DNA from: Maribacter cobaltidurans
Lineage (GTDB): Bacteria > Bacteroidota > Bacteroidia > Flavobacteriales > Flavobacteriaceae
Direction of reading: 5' to 3'
Assembly: GCF_002269385.1 (NCBI RefSeq)
Contig: NZ_CP022957.1
Coordinates: 1,917,001 to 1,981,000 of the forward strand
DNA: 64,000 nucleotides
A program made the position numbers and the translations under genes. The notes under the pieces are model-generated. The model saw nothing but the letters and a program-made list of their open reading frames with translations, had not been told where the DNA came from and searched no databases. Shown here piece after piece: positions 47,533-55,683 of this stretch. Every line of letters starts with the position of its first letter. Within the stretch, counting starts at the first letter, position 1.

Positions 47533-48923
47533 AGTGTTTCTTTTTGTAGTTCTTTTAACCGATTTATTTTATCATCCCTGTAAAAAAGATTCATCGTCTC
47601 AAAGGGAATGATTTTGTTGTCCTTGTTCACGATATGCACGCAGGATTTTTTTATGGCCCTTACATCAAAATTATAGGCATCTATAAATTGCATGATGATG
47701 ATGCGGAAAAGATTGTCATATCCAAGTTCCGGAGCGTCTATTTCCGGAAGGCAGCACATAATACTTTTTAGGTTTTCCGATGCTTTTTCCACAGAATTAC
47801 CCGTACTAAAAAGCTCGATCATTTTGCCATGCAGTTGCTCATCCTGTTCGTAGATGATGGTGTTTTTTCCTTCGTTCAGCAAATCATCCGGGTTGATGTA
47901 GCGCGTTAACGGACTAACTTCATTTCCCAATTTTAAGGCATAGGCCATGACCAGGGCATCTGGGTTACAAGGGACGGGAATAAGGTCTTCCGGTTCAAAA
48001 ATAGGGGATTGTTCCAAAATCTTTCTTCGCACCTCTGTAAGGGTAATTCTATTTTCGTCCACCTCAAAATTTTCCAACCGCCCCGCTATCTGTGTTGGTT
48101 GAAAGGTGACCCCGCGCACACATTTTTGTTGTAGGGCAAAATCTATGGTCTTTCCCATCTCGTGGTCGTTTAGCCCTTTTTGGAGGGTCACTACCAAAGT
48201 TGTGGAAAGATTTAATTGGTTTAAATGTTGCAAGGCTTGTAGACGAATTTCCGTTAGGTCTGCCCCTCTCAAAGTCTGTAAAACGCTATTGTCCAAGGAA
48301 TCGAACTGGAGGTAAACTTCAAAATCGGGCATGTAGGTTGCCAGGCGCTCAGCAAATTCAAAATCCTTAGCAATTTTAATACCGTTCGTATTTACCATCA
48401 AGTGGCGAATGGGTAAGGATTTTGCATAATCCAAAATTTCGAAAAACTGAGGATGTAAGGTGGGTTCGCCACCACTAAGTTGCACTACATCGGGTTCCCC
48501 TTCGTTTTTTACGATAACATCCAACATTGTTTTTACCTCTTCCAAGGTTCTATGCCTCCCGTATGTTGGCGAAGAACCGGCATAACAGGTAGGGCAAGTA
48601 AGGTTACAGCGATCCGTTAATTCGACTACCGTAAGGCAGGAATGCTGCTCATGATCGGGACAAAGGCCGCAATCATAGGGGCAACCATAATGGGTTTTGG
48701 TGTTGAAGGTTTTTGGATATTCGGAGGCCTTGTTATAGTTACGGATGTTCTTGTAGTATTCAATGTCGTCCGCAATCAAGACTTTGGAACGCCCGTGTTC
48801 CAGACAGTTCTTGAGCATATACACCTTTTCGTTTTCAAATATGATTTTGGCATCCACCCTTCTAAGACAATCCGGGCAAAGGCTTAGCGTAAAATCATAG
48901 TAGGTGTAGTTTTTTTCGGGCAT
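47529..48923 (-). CDS. radical SAM protein resembling tetraether lipid synthase (Tes/MJ0619-type)
   Basis: The 464-aa protein has an N-terminal Cys-rich region (Cys16, Cys19 in LCPDC; Cys40 with KNCLEHG; GCPYDCGLCP with Cys81, 85, 88; Cys96), then the radical SAM site CNLTCPTC (Cys106, 110, 113) and GGEPTLHP. The combination of CxxC...CxxHG, GCPYDCGLCP and a CxxxCxxC core is the pattern of the MJ0619/Tes group, which joins lipid tails by radical chemistry in archaea and has bacterial relatives. It is flanked by an Lgt-like gene (29-nt overlap) and a small membrane protein gene. The lipid role is inference. Confidence 0.82.
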   Translation of the reverse strand: MPEKNYTYYDFTLSLCPDCLRRVDAKIIFENEKVYMLKNCLEHGRSKVLIADDIEYYKNIRNYNKASEYPKTFNTKTHYGCPYDCGLCPDHEQHSCLTVVELTDRCNLTCPTCYAGSSPTYGRHRTLEEVKTMLDVIVKNEGEPDVVQLSGGEPTLHPQFFEILDYAKSLPIRHLMVNTNGIKIAKDFEFAERLATYMPDFEVYLQFDSLDNSVLQTLRGADLTEIRLQALQHLNQLNLSTTLVVTLQKGLNDHEMGKTIDFALQQKCVRGVTFQPTQIAGRLENFEVDENRITLTEVRRKILEQSPIFEPEDLIPVPCNPDALVMAYALKLGNEVSPLTRYINPDDLLNEGKNTIIYEQDEQLHGKMIELFSTGNSVEKASENLKSIMCCLPEIDAPELGYDNLFRIIIMQFIDAYNFDVRAIKKSCVHIVNKDNKIIPFETMNLFYRDDKINRLKELQKETL

Positions 48924-49674
48924 AGGATATTCCTTGACGGATAGATTGGTGATAATAAAGGAAACAAAGTAAACATAAAATCTGAATGCTACTGAGGCCT
49001 AGAATATAAAAACTATTAGGTTTTAAAAACTCGACCAAAAAGCGGAATCCAAAATAACTTACCATGAAAACCTTAAACAAAGATCCATTCTCCAGGGAGA
49101 CGGCACTATGCTCTAGCTTTTTGAGGCCTATGAACAGCAGAATCAAAAAGCAGATTTCATAAAGTGCTATGGGGTGACGATCTAACCCATCGCCTAAATC
49201 CATCCCCAAGAAAAAGTGGGTTGTCTTTCCATACGCGAACTCCTTCATACCCGCTAAGAAACACCCAATTCTACCGATAATGATGCCCAAAATAATGGGA
49301 AGGGTAAATAAATCCCCAGACGATTGTCGCTCCCCAATAATCTTTTTGGCCAATTCTACGCCCAATAACCCGCCGAACAAGCCGCCCATGATAGTCTTAT
49401 TGTTTAAGATGGCAATCCAACCTTGGTTCCAATGCAGGAACGGGTTCTCAAAAAAGGCAACTAATCGGGAAAAGAAAAGTGCTCCAAAAATGGCCCCAAT
49501 GATAATGGAAAGCCGGTTGTTTGAGGATATGTTGTCCGTGGAATTTTTCCGTAGGAAAAGATAATAACGAAATCCTACAAGAAAAGCCAGGTATTCCAAT
49601 ACCAAATGCACATTGACCTTATGGCCGAAGAGTTCGGGCTCAAATGGAATGAAAGATAACAATATCATTATCAT
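48895..49674 (-). CDS. Lgt-like (prolipoprotein diacylglyceryl transferase family) membrane protein
   Basis: The 259-aa protein has about seven helices and Lgt landmarks: GRIGCFLAG (in place of GRxGNF), RHPIALYEI (HPxxLYE) and FRFLVEFLKP (the Arg-containing RFxxEF motif). The Cys replacing the usual Asn, and the otherwise divergent sequence, suggest a specialised paralog rather than the housekeeping Lgt. It overlaps the PD40 gene by 4 nt and the radical SAM gene by 29 nt. A reaction on phosphatidylglycerol-derived lipid is plausible but unproven. Confidence 0.78.
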   Translation of the reverse strand: MIMILLSFIPFEPELFGHKVNVHLVLEYLAFLVGFRYYLFLRKNSTDNISSNNRLSIIIGAIFGALFFSRLVAFFENPFLHWNQGWIAILNNKTIMGGLFGGLLGVELAKKIIGERQSSGDLFTLPIILGIIIGRIGCFLAGMKEFAYGKTTHFFLGMDLGDGLDRHPIALYEICFLILLFIGLKKLEHSAVSLENGSLFKVFMVSYFGFRFLVEFLKPNSFYILGLSSIQILCLLCFLYYHQSIRQGISYARKKLHLL

Positions 49675-50837
49675 TCCCCTCCTCCTGCCTCCGACGAGCT
49701 ATCGCGAGAGGAAGGGACAGGGTTAGGGGAGGCTTCTTGCCACTCAGCAATGAACAGATTGGTATCCCGTGTCCCTCCATTGTTGCGATTACTTGAAAAA
49801 GCCAAGTATTTGCCATCATTGGAAAAAACGGGAAAGGCGTCAAAGGTTTCCCCATGTGTAACACGTTCCAGATTCTTGCCGTCGATATCAATAAAATACA
49901 AATTGAAAGGAAATCCCTTTTCAGCTTCAAAGTTACTGGAGAACAATACCTTTTTTCCCGAGGGGTGAAAAAACGGACTCCAGTTGGCATTACCCAAAAA
50001 AGTAAGTTGTTTCAAATCACTTCCATCGGCATTACAAATAAAGAGCTCCATATCGGTGGGTTCTACCAAACCTTCAGCCAATAAATCTTTATACTTTTTA
50101 ATGGCCTCGGGGGTTTTGGGTCTAGATGCCCTAAAAATGAGTTTTGTGCCGTCTGGGGAGAAAAAGGCGCCGCCGTCATAGCCCAGTTCATTGGTAACCT
50201 GCTTAACATCGGACCCGTCCAAGTTCATGGTATACAATTCCAAATCGCCACTTCGGGTAGAAGTGAAAACAATTTTATCTCCCTTGGGCGACACGGTGGC
50301 TTCGGCATCGTATCCAGGTTCGTCAGTCAATTGCGCCGTGATGTTTCCCTCTAGATCCGAGACAAAAATGTCGAACGAATCATACACCGGCCATACATAG
50401 GCACCGTTTCGCCGTAAAGGTACCTCGGGGCACTCTTTGTCCGCCAAATGGGTAGAACCATAAACAAAGTGTTCATTATCCGGAAGAAAATAGGCACATG
50501 TAGTTCTGCCATAGCCTGTACTCACCATAGGAGGAATAGAATCCTGAATACCCTCTTCCACGTTCAACAAAAACATCTGGTCACAGTTTAATCCCCAATT
50601 GGCATTGTTGGACTGAAAGATCATTTGCTTGTCGTCCCAGCTCCAATAGGCTTCCGCATTATCCCCACCAAACGTAATTTGCCGTATACTTTTAAAATAC
50701 TTTTCCTCAGGATAGATCAAGGTATCGGCACCGGCCATAAGTGAGGTGGTTTCTTCTTGTGGCTTGGTGTTGGTTTTTGTTTCGTTTTTACAACTGGAAA
50801 CGAGGCAGATAAGGCCCAAAGCAAATAGAATTCTCAT
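49671..50837 (-). CDS. TolB-like PD40 beta-propeller lipoprotein
   Basis: From ATG 50837 the protein has a lipoprotein signal (FALGLICLVSSC); an in-frame ATG at 50858 overlaps the divergent M28 region and is not preferred. The mature part has PD40/WD40-like repeats (AYWSWDDKQMIFQS; EATVSPKGDKIVFTS; GAFFSPDGTKLIFRAS; PVFSNDGKYLAFSSN), a six-bladed TolB-type propeller. It is probably periplasmic, anchored to a membrane. It is the first gene of the Lgt-like/radical SAM operon. The last ~15 residues (SSRDSSSEAGGGE) look repeat-derived. Confidence 0.83.
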   Translation of the reverse strand: MRILFALGLICLVSSCKNETKTNTKPQEETTSLMAGADTLIYPEEKYFKSIRQITFGGDNAEAYWSWDDKQMIFQSNNANWGLNCDQMFLLNVEEGIQDSIPPMVSTGYGRTTCAYFLPDNEHFVYGSTHLADKECPEVPLRRNGAYVWPVYDSFDIFVSDLEGNITAQLTDEPGYDAEATVSPKGDKIVFTSTRSGDLELYTMNLDGSDVKQVTNELGYDGGAFFSPDGTKLIFRASRPKTPEAIKKYKDLLAEGLVEPTDMELFICNADGSDLKQLTFLGNANWSPFFHPSGKKVLFSSNFEAEKGFPFNLYFIDIDGKNLERVTHGETFDAFPVFSNDGKYLAFSSNRNNGGTRDTNLFIAEWQEASPNPVPSSRDSSSEAGGGE

Positions 50838-50846
50838 GGAGATGTG

Positions 50847-50854
50847 TATTTTTG
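50847..50854 (+). promoter_or_regulatory. -7 promoter element of the M28 peptidase gene
   Basis: TATTTTTG is an exact TAnnTTTG, 15 nt before ATG 50870, so the in-frame TTG at 50852 cannot be the start. Confidence 0.5.
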
Positions 50855-50869
50855 TCAAAAATAAACGCT

Positions 50870-52096
50870 ATGCTACGCAATCTAATATTTTTGTTCGGTT
50901 TTTTTATAGTGTTGGGCTCTTGTAAACAGGAGACCCAGAAGAAAGTGACTATACGAGAGGATGTAGCCTTTTTAGCCAGTGATAGCTTACAGGGCCGCGA
51001 AACGGGGACGGCCTACGAGATGGAGGCGGCCCACTATTTACAGGAACGGATGAAAAACATAGGATTGTTACCCAAGGGAAATGCGGGCACGTATTTTCAG
51101 ACCTTTAGCTTCAAACCAAAAACCGATCCACATTCTGAAGTTCAATTTGTTGGGGGCGATAGCACCATTACCGGTACCAACGTTATTGGTTTTATAGATA
51201 ACAAGGCAGATAAAACCGTGATTATCGGGGCGCACTACGACCATCTGGGGATGGGGGGTGAAGGCTCATTGTATGCTGATGGCGAGGCCATTCATAACGG
51301 AGCGGATGACAATGCCAGTGGGGTCGCCGTTTTATTGAACTTGGCAGCCAAACTCAAGGATACTATTACCCAGCACAACTATCTTTTTATGGCATTTTCA
51401 GGTGAGGAAATGGGACTTTTGGGGAGCAATTATTTTTCCAAAAACCCTACTATCGACCTATCTAAAGCAAATTATATGCTCAATATGGATATGGTGGGGA
51501 GAATGCGTGAGGATAAGACCCTTTCGATCAGCGGTACAGGAACTACGCCTATTTGGGGCCAAGTTTTGAACTCAAATAATCCTGGATTTAAGTTGGTATT
51601 GAGTGAATCCGGTATGGGACCTAGCGATCATACTTCTTTCTATTTGCAGGATATTCCAGTGCTACATTTTTTCACGGGACAGCATGAGGACTATCACAAG
51701 CCTTCTGATGATTCTGATAAATTGAATTATAAAGGTATGGAAATGATCAGTGACTATATTCTCTCTGTACTTTACGATTTGGATGACGATGACAAGCTTG
51801 CTTTTAGAAAAACGAAAAATGAAAGCGAGGATACGCCCAGGTTTAAAGTAGCCTTGGGAGTTATGCCCGATTATCTTTATGATGGTAAAGGCATGCGAAT
51901 CGATGGAGTTTCTGATGGAAAACCAGCTGCTGCGGCCGGACTTCAAAAAGGCGATGTAGTCGTGAAACTTGGTGACAGTACCGTCGTGGATATGATGAGC
52001 TATATGCGAGCACTTTCTATTTTTAAGGAAGGGGATACTACGGAAGTCACCGTAGACCGTAATGGGGAAAAGATCAATGCAACTATTTCATTTTAA
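50870..52096 (+). CDS. M28 family aminopeptidase lipoprotein with PDZ domain
   Basis: From ATG 50870 (408 aa) the protein starts with a lipoprotein signal (FGFFIVLGSC). The M28 zinc site is visible: IIGAHYDHLGMG, NGADDNASGVAV, FSGEEMGLLGS, LNMDMVGRM and a late His in VLHFFTGQHEDYH. A PDZ domain follows (~300-400, DGVSDGKPAAAAGLQKGDVVVKLG). It should release N-terminal residues from peptides in the periplasm. It is divergent from the PD40 gene and followed by dusB. Confidence 0.92.
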   Translation: MLRNLIFLFGFFIVLGSCKQETQKKVTIREDVAFLASDSLQGRETGTAYEMEAAHYLQERMKNIGLLPKGNAGTYFQTFSFKPKTDPHSEVQFVGGDSTITGTNVIGFIDNKADKTVIIGAHYDHLGMGGEGSLYADGEAIHNGADDNASGVAVLLNLAAKLKDTITQHNYLFMAFSGEEMGLLGSNYFSKNPTIDLSKANYMLNMDMVGRMREDKTLSISGTGTTPIWGQVLNSNNPGFKLVLSESGMGPSDHTSFYLQDIPVLHFFTGQHEDYHKPSDDSDKLNYKGMEMISDYILSVLYDLDDDDKLAFRKTKNESEDTPRFKVALGVMPDYLYDGKGMRIDGVSDGKPAAAAGLQKGDVVVKLGDSTVVDMMSYMRALSIFKEGDTTEVTVDRNGEKINATISF

Positions 52097-52105
52097 AATT
52101 AATAC

Positions 52106-52113
52106 TATTTTTG
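52106..52113 (+). promoter_or_regulatory. -7 promoter element of dusB
   Basis: TATTTTTG is an exact TAnnTTTG, 25 nt before ATG 52139, in the gap after the M28 gene. The -33 part is poor. Confidence 0.5.
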
Positions 52114-52138
52114 CACCCCGTTAAAAACGTTGCGTAAT

Positions 52139-53137
52139 ATGCCCAAAATTGGCGACATAGAATTACCCGATTTTCCTTTGTTACTTGCACCCATGGAGGA
52201 CGTGAGCGATCCGCCCTTTCGTACCCTTTGTAAGGAACAGGGTGCCGATGTGGTCTACACGGAGTTTATTTCTTCCGAAGGGTTGATTCGTGATGCCGCC
52301 AAAAGCGTCATGAAGTTGGACATTTACGAAAAGGAACGTCCTGTGGGAATCCAAATTTTTGGAGCCAACTTGGACAGTATGTTGCAGTCCGTGGAGATTG
52401 TAGAAAAATCCAATCCGGATATCATCGACATCAATTTTGGTTGTCCGGTTAAAAAAGTGGTGTCCAAGGGTGCCGGAGCGGGCATTTTAAAGGATATAGA
52501 CCTCATGGTTTCCCTAACGGATGCTATGGTGAAACATACCAAACTCCCCATTACGGTGAAGACCCGATTGGGTTGGGACGAGGATTCCATAAAAATCGTT
52601 GAGGTGGCCGAACGTCTACAAGATGTAGGATGCAAGGCCATTGCCATACACGGACGAACCCGTGCCCAAATGTACAAGGGCTACGCCAAATGGGAACCCA
52701 TTACCGAGGTAAAGAACAATCCTAGAATGCATATTCCTGTTTTTGGTAATGGAGATGTGGATAGTCCAGAAGCGGCGGTTAGGATGCGTGATGAATATGG
52801 TTTGGACGGCGCCATGATAGGTAGGGCCAGTATTGGTTACCCTTGGTTTTTTAGGGAAGTAAAACACTACTTTAAAACGGGAGAACATCTTGCCCCCCCA
52901 ACCATGAAAGAACGGGTAGAAGCCGCAAGGAGGCATTTGCAAATGTCCATTGATTGGAAAGGGGAGAAATTAGGGGTTTTCGAAACCAGACGTCACTACA
53001 CCAATTACTTTAAGGGCATCCCTAATTTTAAGGAATATCGTATGAAAATGGTCACCAGTGACGATGCGGTTGATGTTTTTGATGCGTTTGATGAGGTTCT
53101 GGAAAAATTCGGGGATTACGAATTTGAACATGCCTAG
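52139..53137 (+). CDS. dusB: tRNA dihydrouridine synthase DusB
   Basis: The 332-aa enzyme (from ATG 52139; a TTG at 52130 is less likely) has the Dus TIM-barrel motifs LLLAPMEDVSDPPFR, VGIQIFGAN, the catalytic Cys in NFGCPVKKVVSKGAGAGIL, and KTRLGWD, IHGRTRAQMYKG, GNGDV, MIGRASIGYPW. It reduces specific uridines in the tRNA D-loop using FMN and NADPH. Its stop overlaps by 4 nt the convergent permease gene. Confidence 0.95.
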   Translation: MPKIGDIELPDFPLLLAPMEDVSDPPFRTLCKEQGADVVYTEFISSEGLIRDAAKSVMKLDIYEKERPVGIQIFGANLDSMLQSVEIVEKSNPDIIDINFGCPVKKVVSKGAGAGILKDIDLMVSLTDAMVKHTKLPITVKTRLGWDEDSIKIVEVAERLQDVGCKAIAIHGRTRAQMYKGYAKWEPITEVKNNPRMHIPVFGNGDVDSPEAAVRMRDEYGLDGAMIGRASIGYPWFFREVKHYFKTGEHLAPPTMKERVEAARRHLQMSIDWKGEKLGVFETRRHYTNYFKGIPNFKEYRMKMVTSDDAVDVFDAFDEVLEKFGDYEFEHA

Positions 53138-54345
53138 GAGGCAATCAATTTTTTGTTGATTCTGCTACTGGCTATTTTGGAAGCGATGACGCCAAGGACC
53201 AATATAGTGGCCAATACGATTAGGACATTGATTAGTTGGAACTCCACGGGATAGGCTAATGAAGGTGTAATTTTTAACCAGCCAAAGAAAATCTGTGACC
53301 AGACCAATAGCGACCCCAACAACACCCCGATAAGCCCCCCAAGCCCGGTAACCAAAATTCCCTGTACAAAATAAATGTTGCGCAATTCCTTTATGGTGGT
53401 TCCCAAACTGTACAAAGTTTTGGAGTTCTGTTGTTTGTCCAAAATCATCATGATAATGGCCCCCACTACGTTGAACAGGGCAATGATCAGTACCAAAGTA
53501 AAGATAAGGTAGGTCGCCATATTTTCAGTATTCAACATTTTATAAAGCGTACTGTTGAGCTCCTGACGATTTTTCAAAGTGACCGAATCTCCTAAAACCT
53601 CCTTGATTTCGGAACGAACAGCTTGCTCATCCGCAGAATCTTTCAGTTTAAAATTGATACCGGAAATATCGTTTTCTGTTTTTTCCAAAAGGGCCTGGGT
53701 CAAGGCAAGATCGGCGAATACATATTTGTTATCCAAATCGGCCTCCACCGCATATACCCCTCCAATGATAACCGGCAGTCGGTTATAGAGCGAACTTACG
53801 CCTAAAGCCCCTTGTGAGAGAGACCCCTTCCCCGGTTTAAAGGCGTAGATTTGCATCGGGCTTCTAAATTGGTTAATGGTCACACTAAGGATATTGGCGA
53901 TACCTACTCCAGAAACCACCTGTTGGTCATTAATGGTCCAGTCGCCCAAATATAAAATGGTATCGGTATTTACTACCTTGGTGTAATTGGAGTCAATGCC
54001 CTTAATATAGGCGATATGGTTTTTCCCTTTATGCTCTAAATAAACCTTTTCCTCGATTTCCTTGGAATAGGAAGCAAGGCCACTAATGTTATTCAATCGA
54101 TTTTCCTGCTCGGGAGTAATGGAAAAGAATTTTCCCGCTACGGGGAGTGCTTTTAACTCCGGGTCAAAGGAGTTGGTAAAGGAAAGGCTAAAGGTCTTGA
54201 GCCCGGCAAATCCGGAAAGCACGATAAACAGTGCCGCCGAACCGATGACAATGACCAAAAAGGTAATGAAATTGATAATGTTCACCGCATTCTGTGTGCT
54301 CTTGGAGCGCACATATCTTTTAGCGATATATAGCGGAAAGTTCAA
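53134..54345 (-). CDS. FtsX-like ABC transporter permease (LolC/E-type)
   Basis: The 403-aa protein starts FPLYIAKRYVRSKSTQNAVNIINF, has one N-terminal membrane helix, a periplasmic MacB_PCD-like domain (~50-240) and three C-terminal helices (~270-395), the layout of LolC/LolE. LolCDE extracts lipoproteins from the inner membrane; without an ATPase here the exact system is uncertain. It starts 3 nt after rbfA and is likely cotranscribed. Confidence 0.85.
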   Translation of the reverse strand: MNFPLYIAKRYVRSKSTQNAVNIINFITFLVIVIGSAALFIVLSGFAGLKTFSLSFTNSFDPELKALPVAGKFFSITPEQENRLNNISGLASYSKEIEEKVYLEHKGKNHIAYIKGIDSNYTKVVNTDTILYLGDWTINDQQVVSGVGIANILSVTINQFRSPMQIYAFKPGKGSLSQGALGVSSLYNRLPVIIGGVYAVEADLDNKYVFADLALTQALLEKTENDISGINFKLKDSADEQAVRSEIKEVLGDSVTLKNRQELNSTLYKMLNTENMATYLIFTLVLIIALFNVVGAIIMMILDKQQNSKTLYSLGTTIKELRNIYFVQGILVTGLGGLIGVLLGSLLVWSQIFFGWLKITPSLAYPVEFQLINVLIVLATILVLGVIASKIASSRINKKLIAS

Positions 54346-54348
54346 AAA

Positions 54349-54741
54349 TCAGGACTTTTTTCTTCTAGGCAACAGATCCCTGTTCTCAATGGGGTTTTCT
54401 TCCCTTTTCAAGGACTTTTCAATTTTTTCGATATAATCCAACGAATCGTCCAAATAGAACAGTAGTTCCGGCACCCTACGCAACTGGTTTCGGGTACGCT
54501 GGGCTAATTCATGTTTGATCAAGGGTTGGTTGGATTTTATGCCCTCCAACAATTCCTTGGCCTGCTCGGTCGGGAAAATACTGATGTAGACCTTGGCAAT
54601 GGAAAGGTCCGTTGTAACGGAAACCTTAGATACTGAAATCAAGATGCCCCGAAGCCCACCTTCTATGGCAGCTTTTTGTAGTATGGCTACAATATCCTTT
54701 TGGATGACCCCAGCTATCTTTCGTTGTCTTTGTGTTTCCAT
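54349..54741 (-). CDS. rbfA: 30S ribosome-binding factor RbfA
   Basis: From ATG 54741 the protein has 130 aa: METQRQRKIAGVIQKDIVAIL, then VTTDLSIAKVYISIF, a KH-like fold, and the RRVPELLFYLDDSLDYIEKIE ending, all typical of RbfA. The ORF extends 39 codons upstream through the promoter and into the divergent gene, and this part is rejected. RbfA helps 16S rRNA 5' end processing and 30S maturation. Confidence 0.93.
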   Translation of the reverse strand: METQRQRKIAGVIQKDIVAILQKAAIEGGLRGILISVSKVSVTTDLSIAKVYISIFPTEQAKELLEGIKSNQPLIKHELAQRTRNQLRRVPELLFYLDDSLDYIEKIEKSLKREENPIENRDLLPRRKKS

Positions 54742-54745
54742 ACGG

Positions 54746-54753
54746 CAAAAATA
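54746..54753 (-). promoter_or_regulatory. -7 promoter element of rbfA, adjoining the start codon
   Basis: On the minus strand TATTTTTG (exact TAnnTTTG) ends only 4 nt before the rbfA ATG, which predicts an almost leaderless mRNA. Confidence 0.5.
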
Positions 54754-54805
54754 CACAGAATAATGTATCTTGTTGATATCCTTCGTTCCTGTAAACCATT
54801 TTGAC

Positions 54806-55213
54806 ATGAAAAAAATTGAACATTTGGGGATTGCCGTAAAAAACTTGGAGGATTCCAATGCTTTGTTTGAAAAATTGTTGGGTGAAGGACCTTATAAAGA
54901 GGAAGAAGTCGCTTCTGAAGGGGTAAGGACTTCCTTCTTTAAAACCGGACCCAATAAGATAGAGTTATTGGAATCGCTGAATGAAGATGGCCCCATTGCT
55001 AAATTCTTGGCTAATAAAGGGGAAGGTATACATCACATCGCTTTTGAAGTAGAGGATATAATTGTGGAGATGGAGCGGTTAAAAAAAGAAGGATTTCAGG
55101 TACTGGGCGATGCGCCTAGAAAGGGTGCCGATAATAAATGGGTGGTCTTTGTACATCCGAAGTCCACTAACGGCGTATTGATAGAACTTTGCCAAGAAAT
55201 TAAACAGGGATAA
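54806..55213 (+). CDS. mce: methylmalonyl-CoA epimerase
   Basis: From ATG 54806 (135 aa) the protein has the two glyoxalase-like modules: KKIEHLGIAVKNLEDS with a metal-binding His, GIHHIAFEVEDI (His), and VLIELCQE (Glu). It converts (2S)- to (2R)-methylmalonyl-CoA in the propionate/succinate route. An ATG at 54770 adds 12 non-family residues. It is monocistronic. Confidence 0.92.
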   Translation: MKKIEHLGIAVKNLEDSNALFEKLLGEGPYKEEEVASEGVRTSFFKTGPNKIELLESLNEDGPIAKFLANKGEGIHHIAFEVEDIIVEMERLKKEGFQVLGDAPRKGADNKWVVFVHPKSTNGVLIELCQEIKQG

Positions 55214-55274
55214 TTGGCCATGGAGCGTTGTCGAAATGACATCACAAAATCTTGCGGCATATAAAAATAAACAC

Positions 55275-55282
55275 TAATATTG
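55275..55282 (+). promoter_or_regulatory. likely original tRNA promoter, now separated from the tRNA
   Basis: TAATATTG (one mismatch to TAnnTTTG) has a TTG at 55252-55254, 20 nt upstream. It lies just before a 9-nt copy of the tRNA 5' end at 55298-55306, at the position expected for a tRNA promoter. Confidence 0.5.
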
Positions 55283-55297
55283 CATCCGCAATTTGCG

Positions 55298-55306
55298 GGT
55301 CCTATA
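55298..55306 (+). repeat. 9-bp direct repeat copy 1 (duplicate of the tRNA 5' end)
   Basis: GGTCCTATA is identical to the first nine bases of the tRNA at 55599-55607. The two copies flank a 292-nt cassette with an imperfect hairpin (CCCACCTA at 55311-55318; TAGGCGGG at 55327-55334) and the GIY-YIG gene. Confidence 0.7.
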
Positions 55307-55362
55307 CTTGCCCACCTAGCGGCAGGTAGGCGGGGCTCAGCCAAACTTGCTTAATTGACATT

Positions 55363-55596
55363 ATGATTGTTTATGTTCTTCGTAGCTTAAAAGACAGAAG
55401 ATTATATATTGGAATGACCTCCGATATAGATAGACGTTTAAAAGAGCACAATTCAGGAAGAACAAAAAGCACAAAAGGGTATAGACCATGGGAATTAGTT
55501 TATAAAGAGTCGTACCCGGATATTGCTTCTGCTAGAAAAAGAGAGAAGTATCTAAAAAGTGGATACGGAAAGCAGTGGCTAAAACAAAAATATTAA
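55363..55596 (+). CDS. GIY-YIG nuclease family protein, upstream of a tRNA
   Basis: The 77-aa protein is a minimal GIY-YIG domain: VYVLRSLKDRRLYIGMTSDIDRRLKEH, with the Tyr pair and the Arg (RRLKEH), then TKSTKGYRPWELVYKESY and a Glu in ASAREKYLK (ARKREKYL). It belongs to the small UPF0213/YhbQ type. It ends 2 nt before the tRNA, and the cassette is flanked by a 9-bp repeat of the tRNA 5' end. The family is a single-strand/structure-specific nuclease fold; its biological role here is unknown. Confidence 0.9.
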   Translation: MIVYVLRSLKDRRLYIGMTSDIDRRLKEHNSGRTKSTKGYRPWELVYKESYPDIASARKREKYLKSGYGKQWLKQKY

Positions 55597-55598
55597 CC

Positions 55599-55672
55599 GG
55601 TCCTATAGCTCAGCTGGTTAGAGCACCTGACTCATAATCAGGGGGTCCCTGGTTCGAGCCCAGGTGGGACCA
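55599..55672 (+). tRNA. tRNA with CAT anticodon (tRNA-Met elongator or tRNA-Ile2)
   Basis: A full cloverleaf is visible: acceptor GGTCCTA/TGGGACC, D-arm GCTC...GAGC, anticodon stem CCTGA/TCAGG with loop CTCATAA (anticodon CAT), T-arm CCTGG-TTCGAGC-CCAGG, discriminator A. CCA is not encoded. Whether it is Met or Ile2 (lysidine) cannot be decided by eye. Confidence 0.93.
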
Positions 55673-55683
55673 CTAGAGTGGTG

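Noticed and set aside
48895..49674. Housekeeping prolipoprotein diacylglyceryl transferase (lgt)
   Set aside because: The conserved GRxGN motif has Cys for Asn, and the gene is locked in a radical SAM operon, so a specialised paralog is more likely.
54742..54858. N-terminal extension of rbfA
   Set aside because: It runs over the rbfA -7 box and into the divergent mce gene.
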